Shown here piece after piece: positions 34,513 to 41,858 of a DNA stretch of 49,380 bases. The stretch is taken from assembly GCA_002238925.1 (NCBI GenBank), contig MPNH01000044.1:1-49380 (forward strand), in the 5' to 3' direction. A program made the translations under genes and the position numbers. Numbering within the stretch: the first letter of the stretch is position 1; each line of letters starts with the position of its first letter. The notes beneath the pieces were generated by a model. The model did no database searches. It had not been told where the DNA came from and saw nothing but the letters and a program-made list of their open reading frames with translations. This DNA is from Spirochaetaceae bacterium bin103 (GTDB lineage: Bacteria > Spirochaetota > Spirochaetia > SZUA-6 > Bin103).

Positions 34513-36081
34513 GTGAAAAGAATGAGCATATCGTTATTGGCCGGTGCCCTGTTGCTGGCCGCTGGGTTTTCGTTTGCCGCCGGCACCGAGGAAGTCGCCG
34601 CTCCGGCGGAGGTACTCACCATCACGGCGCTTACCAACGACATCAACGCCAACGAACCGAAGGCGGTGATGGACGTCCGCAAGGATCTGCTGCGCGACAA
34701 GTTCGGCCTCGAATACGAGTGGGTGTACGTGCCCAGGAACGAGACCGACACCAAGCTGCCGGTAATGTTCGCCAGCGGCGACTTTCCCGAGCAGCTCCAC
34801 ATGAACTGGAACTGGAACGTGTCGGCGCAGCGGGTGATGCTGCTGAACCACATCCCGGGCGGGTTTTTCGTAGCGGTGGACGATTATATCGACCGGATGC
34901 CCAACTACCAGGCGCAGTGGACGGCCGAGGAGTGGGACTTCATGCGTTCCCTGATGCTGGCCGGCGACGGCAAGATGTACGTGCTGCCCACCAAGTACCC
35001 GTGGCCGCTCGACCGGGGCTACATGTACAACGAGACCGAGTTCAACAAGCTGGGGCTGGAGTTTCCGAGTACCACCGACGAACTGCTGGAAGTGCTGCGG
35101 GCGTTCAAGGTGGAGTATCCCGACTCGGTACCGTGGACCCACAAGTGGGGCTGGCCGGGATCGGCCACCATGGGCCTGCGCGAGTCGTTCCGCACCTACG
35201 ACTGGGGCGGTCCGATATACGATCAGGACGCCGGCGCCGTGGTGTTCGGGCCCGCGACCGACAAGTACCGCGACCTGCTCAAGTACCTGGCCACGCTGTA
35301 CAAGGAGGGACTGATGGAGAAGGAAGCCGGCACCATCACCCTGGAACAGTGGGAGGCGCGCATCGCCAACAACCAGTCGTTCATCGCCGGCGGCTGGCTG
35401 AGCTGGGCCGGCTTCTTCGACCAGTTGCAGCGTTCGCAGTATCCCGATGCCAAGTGGGTGGTGCCGAAGACCGAAGTGCGGGCCTATCCCGACAAGGAGA
35501 TGCTGGCCTACAAGAACCCGGCGGGACAGCCGTTCGGGGCCACCTTCACCGCCAAGATGGACATCTCCAGCGAGAAGTTCGCGCGCTGGATCGAGTTTTC
35601 CGAGTGGTTGCTGACCTACGACGGTACCCTGGCGATCACCGCCGGAATCGAGGGCGAAACATTCAGCTGGATGGACGGCAAGCCGATGTACATCGACGCC
35701 ATCAAGGCGTCCGGACACCCCGATGCGGAGTACTCGACGCGCGATTACGGCCTGGGCGGCTACGCCGGCTATTTCCCGGAGTTCCTGGAAATGAACGTGC
35801 GCAACCGGCCAATGCTGACCGCCAAGGCGGATTTCGACCACTTGCCGGCAGTCGGTTTCGTGTACGGCGGCTTCACCCCCGAGGAGATCGACGCCAAGGT
35901 GGACCTGGAGACGCTGATGCAGGACACCTTCAAGGAGCACACCCTGAAGTTCGTGATCGGCCAGAACGACATCAACTCCGACGCCGACTGGGAGGCATAC
36001 GTCGCCGCCCTCGAAAAGGCCGGGCTGGCCGAGTACGAGCGCGTCTACCAGGCCGCCTGGAACCGCGCTCCCTTCTTCTAA
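34513..36081 (+). CDS. ABC transporter extracellular binding protein, LplA/YtcQ type (operon C)
   Basis: This 522-residue protein starts with GTG at 34513 behind CAGGAGGAACAC. Its export signal (SISLLAGALLLAAGFSFAAG, then TEE) has no lipobox Cys. The mature part fits LplA-class sugar-binding proteins (for example LDRGYMYNETEFNKLGLEFP). It lacks the DPDGNG loop seen in operons A and B, having EYPDSVPWTH instead. It is the last gene of operon C and is followed by a long palindrome. The last 340 bp of the gene are repeated at 39221-39560. Confidence 0.9.
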   Translation: MKRMSISLLAGALLLAAGFSFAAGTEEVAAPAEVLTITALTNDINANEPKAVMDVRKDLLRDKFGLEYEWVYVPRNETDTKLPVMFASGDFPEQLHMNWNWNVSAQRVMLLNHIPGGFFVAVDDYIDRMPNYQAQWTAEEWDFMRSLMLAGDGKMYVLPTKYPWPLDRGYMYNETEFNKLGLEFPSTTDELLEVLRAFKVEYPDSVPWTHKWGWPGSATMGLRESFRTYDWGGPIYDQDAGAVVFGPATDKYRDLLKYLATLYKEGLMEKEAGTITLEQWEARIANNQSFIAGGWLSWAGFFDQLQRSQYPDAKWVVPKTEVRAYPDKEMLAYKNPAGQPFGATFTAKMDISSEKFARWIEFSEWLLTYDGTLAITAGIEGETFSWMDGKPMYIDAIKASGHPDAEYSTRDYGLGGYAGYFPEFLEMNVRNRPMLTAKADFDHLPAVGFVYGGFTPEEIDAKVDLETLMQDTFKEHTLKFVIGQNDINSDADWEAYVAALEKAGLAEYERVYQAAWNRAPFF

Positions 36082-36090
36082 CCGGAAACG

Positions 36091-36143
36091 CCGGCCTGCT
36101 CCAGGAGCCTGCGCCGTGCACGGCGCAGGCTCCTGGAGGCCGG
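36091..36143. terminator. Long perfect palindrome after operon C
   Basis: CCAGGAGCCTGCGCCG-TGCA-CGGCGCAGGCTCCTGG (36101-36136) is a perfect 36-bp palindrome, extended by CT/AG (36099-36138) and by CCGG/CCGG at 36091-36094 and 36140-36143. It lies 10-60 bp after the binding-protein stop. Only a short TTTCT follows, so it is a strong structure but not a textbook terminator. Confidence 0.7.
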
Positions 36144-36220
36144 TTTCTCCGCTTCTCCATCGCCGTCCCGCACAGCCGGGTGGCGTGCCGCCCAGGATGA
36201 ATCGCGCGCCGAGAGAAGCC

Positions 36221-36248
36221 TTGACAATAATTGATAATAGATTATCAT
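36221..36248 (+). promoter_or_regulatory. Sigma70 promoter overlapped by a Fur/Zur-like operator
   Basis: TTGACA (36221-36226), a 16-bp spacer and TATCAT (36243-36248) form the promoter. The inverted repeat TGATAAT-AG-ATTATCA (36232-36247) sits across the spacer and -10. It closely resembles metal-repressor boxes of the Fur/Zur family (GATAAT...ATTATC). A repressor bound here would block transcription of the downstream flavoprotein genes. Confidence 0.65.
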
Positions 36249-36254
36249 TTCGCC

Positions 36255-36439
36255 ATGCAGAGAGCGAAGCAGCAAGTGGCCGTCTTCCGAGCCCTTGGCG
36301 AGGCGGACGGTCCCCTATCCGCAAGGGAACTGTGGAGTCGTCGAGGGGCCTTGAGTCGTTGGTTCCAGACGGCTTTCAGATGACGGGACATGAGGTGGTG
36401 TTGCTCGGAACCTGCGATGCGTGCGGCAACGCCGCATGA
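36255..36439 (+). pseudogene. Broken Fur/Zur-like regulator fragment
   Basis: A short frame from ATG 36255 reads MQRAKQQVAVFRALGEADG then PLSARELWSR before a stop at 36380-36382. It resembles the first winged-helix helices of Fur-family repressors ('QR..VL.AL.EAD..LSA.EL'). A second piece, EVVLLGTCDACGNAA, with a CxxC, follows in another frame and stops at 36437-36439. An intact Fur protein is about 130-150 residues, so most of the middle is missing or shifted. The fragment starts 6 bp after the -10 site of the Fur-box promoter, as an autoregulated regulator would. The homology is short and uncertain. Confidence 0.4.
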
Positions 36440-36496
36440 CGGTGCGCCGGCAGGGGTGCGAAGCATGTCAGATTTGGATGTCGACGGGACGTGTGC

Positions 36497-37627
36497 ATGA
36501 CCGGCGCCGAGAGCAGTGAAATCGTTCATGACGTAGTGGTCATCGGCGCCGGTGCCGCGGGCGTGGGTGCCGCCGTGGCTCTCAAGCATGCCGGCATCGA
36601 GAACTTCCTGGTTTCCGAGCGTCACACGGTCGGCGCCTCGTTCGACTCATGGCCGGCCGAGACGCGCTTCATTACGCCCTCGTATCCAACCAATTCGATT
36701 GGCATGCTCGATTTGAACTCGATCGCGATTGGCACTTCACCCGCGTTCAGTTTGGGGGTGGAGCATCCGACGGGCGCAGAGTACGCGAGTTATTTGCGAG
36801 CAGTGGCACAGTTCTTTGAGTTGCCTGTACGCCAGAATACCGACGTGCAAGAGATCGCAAGGGTTGACGGCGGCTTCCGCATCGATACGCCCGTCGAGAC
36901 CTGGCACGCCAAGCACGTTATTTGGGCCGCGGGCGAGTTCCAATACCCACGCTTGACTGGATTTGTCGGTAGCCAGTTGTGCCGCCACACCGCCACCATC
37001 GCCAGCTATGAAGAGCTTGACGGCGACGACTTCATCGTTGTGGGTGGCTTCGAGAGTGGTGTCGACGCAGCCTACCACCTAGCGTATCGCGACAAACGAG
37101 TGCGGTTGTTCGACAAGGGTTGCCCTTGGGAGGACGAGAGCTCCGATCCCAGTGTCGCACTTTCCCCGTTTACGCTCGAACGGATGCGTGAAGACCAGTT
37201 CGTTGAGCAAGTGGAACTGTTTCCGCACACGACTATCGAGTCGATCACTCGCATGGACGCCATGTATGAAGTCACGGCTCGGGACGGACATCGGTTACAA
37301 ACCCGCGTGCCGCCGCTGTTGGCAGGCGGGTTCGAGGGGGGCCACCAGTTGGTCGCGGATTTGTTTGAACGCCGCGACGATGGCTTTCCGCTGCTGAGCG
37401 AACACGATGCATCGACCATCGTACCGGGACTGTTTCTCTGCGGCCCCACCGTTCGCCATGACGATCACGTGTTCTGCTTCATCTTCAAGTATCGGCAACG
37501 ATTCGCCGTTGTCGCCAAGGCTATTGCGACCTCGTTGGGGCTGCCTGCGGAAGAACTGGAAGAGTACCGCGAGTGGGGCATGTATCTCGATGACCTCTCC
37601 TGCTGTGGAGTGGAGTGCGTATGTTGA
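36497..37627 (+). CDS. FAD/NAD(P)-dependent oxidoreductase with Cys-rich C-terminus
   Basis: This 376-residue flavoprotein has an N-terminal FAD-binding motif VVIGAGAAGVGAAVAL, a second nucleotide-binding motif FIVVGGFESGVDAAYHLA for NAD(P)H, and a WAAGEFQYPR segment like flavin monooxygenases and bacillithiol/thioredoxin-reductase-like CzcO/YpdA proteins. The chain ends with DLSCCGVECVC, a cluster of four cysteines that may bind metal or act in thiol exchange. ATG 36497 is chosen, with a GGGA site 8 bp before it. It probably shares the Fur-box promoter upstream. The two-helix membrane protein gene overlaps its stop by 7 bp. Confidence 0.85.
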   Translation: MTGAESSEIVHDVVVIGAGAAGVGAAVALKHAGIENFLVSERHTVGASFDSWPAETRFITPSYPTNSIGMLDLNSIAIGTSPAFSLGVEHPTGAEYASYLRAVAQFFELPVRQNTDVQEIARVDGGFRIDTPVETWHAKHVIWAAGEFQYPRLTGFVGSQLCRHTATIASYEELDGDDFIVVGGFESGVDAAYHLAYRDKRVRLFDKGCPWEDESSDPSVALSPFTLERMREDQFVEQVELFPHTTIESITRMDAMYEVTARDGHRLQTRVPPLLAGGFEGGHQLVADLFERRDDGFPLLSEHDASTIVPGLFLCGPTVRHDDHVFCFIFKYRQRFAVVAKAIATSLGLPAEELEEYREWGMYLDDLSCCGVECVC

Positions 37628-37848
37628 CGGCAAACGACGACGGGGCCGTCGTGTCTGGCGCGCGGCGCAGCCGACTGGCCAAGGTGCGGAGCATCGCATG
37701 GCTCGGACAAACGGCTGCCAGCGTTTGCTGGATTGGCAGCATGCTGACTTACGGGATCAGATCCAGTGGGGATTGGTTGCAGTTATTTGCTGCGTCCGCC
37801 TGGTTGTTGGCCAACATCGCGGCGATTGCGAGTGCCGAGGCTGATTGA
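37621..37848 (+). CDS. Small two-helix membrane protein of unknown function (75 aa)
   Basis: The ATG at 37621 overlaps the end of the flavoprotein gene by 7 bp, so translation is probably coupled. After about 20 charged residues come two hydrophobic stretches, SIAWLGQTAASVCWIGSMLT and WLQLFAASAWLLANIAAIAS, joined by a short YGIRSSGD turn. This suggests a hairpin in the membrane. I do not recognise the family. Its tight link to the flavoprotein suggests a membrane anchor or partner for it, which is inference. Confidence 0.6.
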   Translation: MLTANDDGAVVSGARRSRLAKVRSIAWLGQTAASVCWIGSMLTYGIRSSGDWLQLFAASAWLLANIAAIASAEAD

Positions 37849-38005
37849 GGTATTCCGCGCCGGGGCTGGTCTGCGCCGGTTGGTGACTACACCATCGCGG
37901 TGGCTGGACCGTGCGCGGCGAGGCGCTGGTGGCCGGTGATGCCGCGGGTGGCGTCTTCGGTCGTTCTGGTTGGCAATAGCCGCAACAAGTGGTTGGAGTG
38001 AGTTC
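37849..38005. other. Intergenic stretch, convergent ends
   Basis: This lies between the membrane protein and the DUF4268 gene. I see no gene, RNA or clear terminator here. Confidence 0.4.
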
Positions 38006-38920
38006 TCAGGGACTCGATTGGTTTGATCGTGTCGATGTCGGTAGCGTTTCCAGAACGCGCCGATACTCGGAAATCTTGTTGTGGAGCCAGTCAGCCATGC
38101 AAGACCAGTTTTCTCGATTCCCCGTATCCACGCTGTATCGGCTGTTGGCGTAGCTACCCCATGATGTTCCCTCACCGATCTCGACGCCAAGCATGTCGTA
38201 CAGATCGTTTCCCCAAGGCTGGATCCGTTGTCGTACCTCCTCTGCTGACTCGCGTCTTCTGCCGCGCACCCACACACCAACGGATCCCTTCGCCAAGTAT
38301 GGCGCCAGATTCAACTCTGCGGACTCGATCCACACCCAGAAGGAAGACGCCGCATGTCCTGCCAAAACGCCGTCGTGAGGATACTTCGTTGCATAGTGAG
38401 TCCAGAACTCGCGGCGGAATGTGCTTTTTTCGCTTCCACCAATTTCTCGTACACTTCGGTCCCAAGTACTGGGACACTCTAACACCTCGAACAACGGGAC
38501 CAACGGCGAGTCATCGATTTGCACCACCCGCACCCGCACCGCAAAAAATGCGAAGGTCTCAACCGTGTGGTCGTTCAGCCAGCGAATCGCCGACCGGTGC
38601 GATTCGTGGAACTTCTGAGCGATCCAGACAACAGTCCGGGCCTGCAAGCCGGCTAGGTACGTGAGAATCTGCCCCAGATGCTTGTGGTCGGAGCCCTCCA
38701 ATTGATTCTCTATGAGCACACGGCTGTCGTCGGAAGGGTTGTGTGCGACGATATCGGCCGAAAACCCTTCGACGTCGACTTCCGTTCCCTCGAGTTCTAT
38801 CGGAACACCGATCGCCTGTGACAACCGCTCCATGTTCGCGGCCAACCATGGTGTGAAATCGTTCGCTTCATCACCCCACACCTCGCGCAATTTCACCTGT
38901 TTAAGCTCGCCAAACTCCAT
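38006..38920 (-). CDS. DUF4268-type PD-(D/E)XK nuclease-like protein
   Basis: This 304-residue protein has an N-terminal restriction-endonuclease-like core: FSADIVAHNPSDDSRVLIEN followed by QLEGSDHKHLGQILTYLAGL, that is D...E-x-Q, then VVWIAQKFHESHRSAIRWLN. The C-terminal half (FRREFWTHYATKYP, WGNDLYDMLG, ENWSCMADWL) matches what I know of DUF4268 proteins. These proteins often sit in defence-type or mobile regions and their role is not settled. Metal-ligand positions Asp and Glu-x-Gln look intact, so nuclease activity is possible. It has its own extended -10 promoter. It stands alone between the two copies of the binding-protein 3' end. Confidence 0.75.
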   Translation of the reverse strand: MEFGELKQVKLREVWGDEANDFTPWLAANMERLSQAIGVPIELEGTEVDVEGFSADIVAHNPSDDSRVLIENQLEGSDHKHLGQILTYLAGLQARTVVWIAQKFHESHRSAIRWLNDHTVETFAFFAVRVRVVQIDDSPLVPLFEVLECPSTWDRSVREIGGSEKSTFRREFWTHYATKYPHDGVLAGHAASSFWVWIESAELNLAPYLAKGSVGVWVRGRRRESAEEVRQRIQPWGNDLYDMLGVEIGEGTSWGSYANSRYSVDTGNRENWSCMADWLHNKISEYRRVLETLPTSTRSNQSSP

Positions 38921-38953
38921 ATCAGTCTCTCCGAGCCCCCTTTCAATCAGTAC

Positions 38954-38975
38954 GCACTCAGTGCAGATTATAGCA
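38954..38975 (-). promoter_or_regulatory. Extended -10 promoter and palindrome for the DUF4268 gene
   Basis: On the minus strand TGC-TATAAT (38975-38967) is a perfect extended -10. Two bp downstream, over the expected start site, GCACT-C-AGTGC (38954-38964) is a perfect palindrome that could be an operator. The ribosome-binding site GGAGA precedes the ATG at 38920. Confidence 0.6.
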
Positions 38976-39001
38976 TAACCATCGTTTGGATCTCCTATCC
39001 A

Positions 39002-39220
39002 TCAGGTGATCAACACGGTCGAAATAGGATGCCCTGCGACGAGCCGCCCCTCAGATGATCGCGCCAATCGGTTGCAAGCGCGAAACATGAGCCGTAGCAC
39101 CCTGCGGTGCAGAGCCGCGGTCCAAGCACCGTGCACATCCACTCGGAGACCGTGGGCCAGCAGTTGCTCCAGACTGCATGTCTTGCAACTGTTTGACGGT
39201 ACGTCGTGGTACATGCCGTG
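39002..39220. other. Unassigned stretch before the duplicated fragment
   Basis: A minus-strand open frame of 70 codons (39214-39002, starting MYHDVPSNSCKTCSLEQLLA) covers this segment. It resembles no family I know and has no clear ribosome-binding site. It may be debris at the edge of the duplication. Confidence 0.3.
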
Positions 39221-39560
39221 GCGCGATTACGGCCTGGGCGGCTACGCCGGCTATTTTCCCGAGTTCCTGGAAATAAACGTGCGCAACCGGCCAATGCTGA
39301 CCGCCAAGGCAGATTTCGACCACCTGCCGGCGGTCGGCTTCGTGTACCGCGGCTTCACGCCGGAGGAGATCGACGCCAAGGTGGACCTGGAGACGCTGAT
39401 GCAGGACACCTTCAAGGAGCACACCCTGAAGTTCGTGATCGGCCAGAATGACATCAACTCCGACGCCGACTGGGAGGCATACCTCGCCGCACTCGAAAAG
39501 GCCGGGCCGGCGGAGTACGGGCGTGTCTACCAGGCCGCCTGGAACCGCGCCCCCTTCTTT
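39221..39560 (+). pseudogene. Duplicated 3' end of the operon C binding-protein gene
   Basis: This 340-bp stretch aligns without gaps to 35739-36078, the C-terminal 113 codons of the binding protein at 34513-36081. By eye about 18 bases differ, roughly 95% identity. Several changes are silent, but G-to-R and L-to-P changes are also present. Directly after it, one extra T in the final Phe codons (CTTTCTAA against CTTCTAA) shifts the frame and removes the stop. There is no start codon, signal peptide or N-terminal two-thirds, so it is a non-functional fragment. Both copies have the same orientation. Confidence 0.93.
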
Positions 39561-39710
39561 CTAACCCGAACCGCTGGAATTGGCGCCACGGAGCCACTCC
39601 AGCCGAGCCGGACTGATCCAGGAGCCAGCCGCGCACGACACGGGCTCATAGATGCCGGTTCCCCCTGTGGCCTGGCCGGGAGCGAGCCCCTCCGTTTCGC
39701 CCCGGCCTTT

Positions 39711-39766
39711 CTCAACCAGCGACTATCCGAACCGCGCTGGCGGCGTGCCTGCTCAGCACGAAGTCA
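39711..39766 (-). pseudogene. Remnant of the 3' end of a GNAT acetyltransferase gene
   Basis: On the minus strand the frame ends SDFVLSRHAASAVRIVAG-stop. The intact acetyltransferase at 40771-41745 ends PDFVLDGRAAGAVRMVAG-stop: 12 of 18 residues agree and the stop codons align. At DNA level about 40 of 56 bases match (39711-39766 against 40770-40825). Upstream of this the similarity ends. It looks like a decayed second copy of the acetyltransferase 3' end, located just after the duplicated binding-protein fragment. Confidence 0.6.
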
Positions 39767-39862
39767 CTGCCGCGCTCGGTGATCACGATGTACGGCTCTG
39801 GGCCGTCTCTGGCAACGGAGACGGTACGCAATTGTGTGACGGCCGAGTCCGCTTGTGCCGGT

Positions 39863-40207
39863 CTACCGTGTCCCGGATCCCGCGCTGGCAACATGGACGG
39901 CGTCACCGGCGGGGGTCGACTGCTGGCTGCGCTGGCGGACGGCGATGTGCGTCTCCAGATCTACGCTCGCTGCCATGTTCACGAGCCGATCGATGCTGAA
40001 TTTGCTGATCTTTCCGTTAACGAGCTCGCTCACCCGAGAACGCGGGACCCCGAAGCGTCTCGCGGCTTCTGCTTGGGTAATGTTCTGGCGCTCTACGTAA
40101 TCGGAAAGAGCAATCATGAGCCTGGAACGGATCTTAAGGTTGGCGGCCTCCGACAAGGTCTCTGTAACTGCATCCCATACATCAGAATAGGTTTGCGCGT
40201 CTTGCAT
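39863..40207 (-). CDS. HTH (XRE/HigA-like) antitoxin
   Basis: This 114-residue protein has a helix-turn-helix domain at about residues 35-85 (DYVERQNITQAEAARRFGV, then PRSRVSELVNGKI.KFSIDRL), typical of the XRE-type antitoxin paired with Gp49/RelE-type toxins. It lies 37 bp after the toxin gene on the same strand, the toxin-first order usual for this group. It would neutralise the toxin and repress the promoter. The last ~20 residues (QQSTPAGDAVHVASAGSGTR) look unlike the family and may be a read-through tail. Confidence 0.88.
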   Translation of the reverse strand: MQDAQTYSDVWDAVTETLSEAANLKIRSRLMIALSDYVERQNITQAEAARRFGVPRSRVSELVNGKISKFSIDRLVNMAASVDLETHIAVRQRSQQSTPAGDAVHVASAGSGTR

Positions 40208-40244
40208 AAAAATAAACCCTTTAGAATTTGGTACTTTGCGAGAA

Positions 40245-40592
40245 TTACGAGCAACGATTGCGATACTGTCGGATCTCTCGTATCACCTCCCGAAAACGCT
40301 TCCTAGCGATATCTATATCGGCCTTTGCCGTCTTCTGCGACTTCTTCACGAACACATGCAGGATATAAACCACATCACCGAGTGTCGTCGTGTACATGCT
40401 CCGATACGCATTACCAGCTATCCGTACGCGAAGCTCACGAACGCTGCTCCCGACAGTCGGCATCGGCCGCCAGTGGCGTGGATCCATACCGCTCTGAATC
40501 ATTGCAATCTGTTGTCCCATGTCATGTTTCGCATCCGTCGGGAAACGCCGGAGATCGTCGAGAGAAGATCCAACGAACACAACCTCTTTCAT
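40245..40592 (-). CDS. RelE/HigB-type toxin (phage Gp49-like)
   Basis: This 115-residue toxin has VVFVGSSLDDLRRFPTDAK at the start, then MPTVGSSVRELRVRIAGNAY and VVYILHVFVKKSQKTAKADI. This is the beta-strand core and C-terminal basic patch of Gp49/HigB-like mRNA interferases. The ATG at 40592 is preferred by family alignment; an upstream TTG at 40607 would add five residues. An inverted repeat just upstream (40607-40626) is a plausible autoregulatory operator. Confidence 0.88.
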   Translation of the reverse strand: MKEVVFVGSSLDDLRRFPTDAKHDMGQQIAMIQSGMDPRHWRPMPTVGSSVRELRVRIAGNAYRSMYTTTLGDVVYILHVFVKKSQKTAKADIDIARKRFREVIREIRQYRNRCS

Positions 40593-40606
40593 TTCTATGA
40601 GGCCCA

Positions 40607-40626
40607 ATGTCTCGCATTTGCGACAT
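40607..40626. promoter_or_regulatory. Inverted repeat upstream of the RelE/HTH pair
   Basis: ATGTCTCGCATTTGCGACAT contains TGTC(TC)GCA and TGCGACA as imperfect inverted repeats around a CGCATTTGCG core. It lies between a TTGACT hexamer (minus strand, upstream) and the toxin start, where an autoregulated toxin-antitoxin promoter would be bound. Confidence 0.45.
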
Positions 40627-40770
40627 GCAAGTCAAGTCAGCCCGTTTTGTTCCGAGAACGGGAACGGACTCTGCACCGGCTGTTGGCGACTATTCGGCGG
40701 CCAACGCTCCAGCCGCACCTCGACATTGCGGTTCCGAGGCCGGACGGGAGCGAACTCGTCCGGGCCGTTC

Positions 40771-41745
40771 TCAGCCGGCCACCATCCTGACAGCGCCGGC
40801 GGCGCGGCCATCGAGCACGAAGTCGGGGGACACGGTCGCGTCGCGGAATCCGAGCCCCTCGAACAGCGCCCGCTTCTCTTCGTCCTCCACGCACACCACG
40901 GCGCAGCACTCGCTGCTGCCCCACGCAGCCGCTCGCCGCATGGCGGCCGCCATCAGGTCGGGCCACACCGTGGCGAAGCACGGGTGCGCAAACCCGTCGA
41001 CCTGGCAAACGGCGCCCGCTCTGCGCGCCGTCGCCAGCCCCACGACGCGGCCATCGGTGGTGCGTGCGCCAAACCATTCACCCCTGCCCCCGCCCAGTGC
41101 GGCCAAGTAGCGCCGGTAGAGGCCCATGCAGGAGTACTGCACGCAGTACCTGGTCGAGTACATGCCGGCGTTGGCATCCAGTACCTGCCAGTCGTGGGGT
41201 GCGTGCAGCAGGGGAATCATCGGCACCCGCACCGCCGGGGTGGCGCGCACCACGGTGGCCTCCCCCGGCGCGCGGAAGTAGTCGACCAGGAACGCCTCCG
41301 GCGAGTCGCCGCTGCTGATGTTGGCCATCACGTCAGCGCCGGCCAGCTTGCGCCAGCCGAGGCGGTGGTAGATCCTGCGCACCGCCGGCACGGAGGTGCC
41401 GAGGAACAGCGCCTGGCCGCCGGCGGCGCGAAAATCCTCCACCGCCCGCCCGCACAGCCTTGTGGCGATGCCGCTGCCGCGCAGCTCGGGCCGCGTTGCC
41501 ACCTCCCCGAACCCGCCCAGGATGGGATGCGTCTTCGGCACGGTGATTGCGCAGGTGCCCGCCGGCGTCTCGGCCCGCCGCTCCAGGTAGACCGTCAGCC
41601 GGTTGTGATCCGTCTCGCTGCCGAGGTACGCCTCGGGCGGCACATCGGGCGGATGTTCGTCGGAATACTCGAAGATATCATCCCAAAACACCCGCAGTTC
41701 CCCGGCCAGAGCCGCGGCAATCGGCGCTTCAAACATAGCGCTCAT
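40771..41745 (-). CDS. GNAT-family N-acetyltransferase (324 aa)
   Basis: This protein has an N-terminal GNAT fold with the acetyl-CoA loop VATRPELRGSGIATRLCGRA at about residues 80-100, following TCAITVPKTHPILGGFGEV. The second half resembles another GNAT-like unit (VVGLATARRAGAVCQVDGFA, then MRRAAAWGSSECCAVVC), so it may be a tandem-GNAT protein. Such enzymes acetylate amines on small molecules or proteins; the substrate is unknown. It is divergent from the sulfotransferase gene. A decayed copy of its 3' end lies at 39711-39766. Confidence 0.87.
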   Translation of the reverse strand: MSAMFEAPIAAALAGELRVFWDDIFEYSDEHPPDVPPEAYLGSETDHNRLTVYLERRAETPAGTCAITVPKTHPILGGFGEVATRPELRGSGIATRLCGRAVEDFRAAGGQALFLGTSVPAVRRIYHRLGWRKLAGADVMANISSGDSPEAFLVDYFRAPGEATVVRATPAVRVPMIPLLHAPHDWQVLDANAGMYSTRYCVQYSCMGLYRRYLAALGGGRGEWFGARTTDGRVVGLATARRAGAVCQVDGFAHPCFATVWPDLMAAAMRRAAAWGSSECCAVVCVEDEEKRALFEGLGFRDATVSPDFVLDGRAAGAVRMVAG

Positions 41746-41858
41746 ACCGAACTACTCAATCACTTCAACCCCAGGTTCATAACAGTGTACAAGGATCACG
41801 CCATGGACAAGAACCGAGCCCGGAACGCAGACGGCTGCCAGCGCGGCACAAGCCACCG

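Noticed and set aside
34534..36324. A 596-codon minus-strand frame opposite the operon C binding protein
   Set aside because: It is a shadow of the plus-strand gene. It has no ribosome-binding site or family resemblance.
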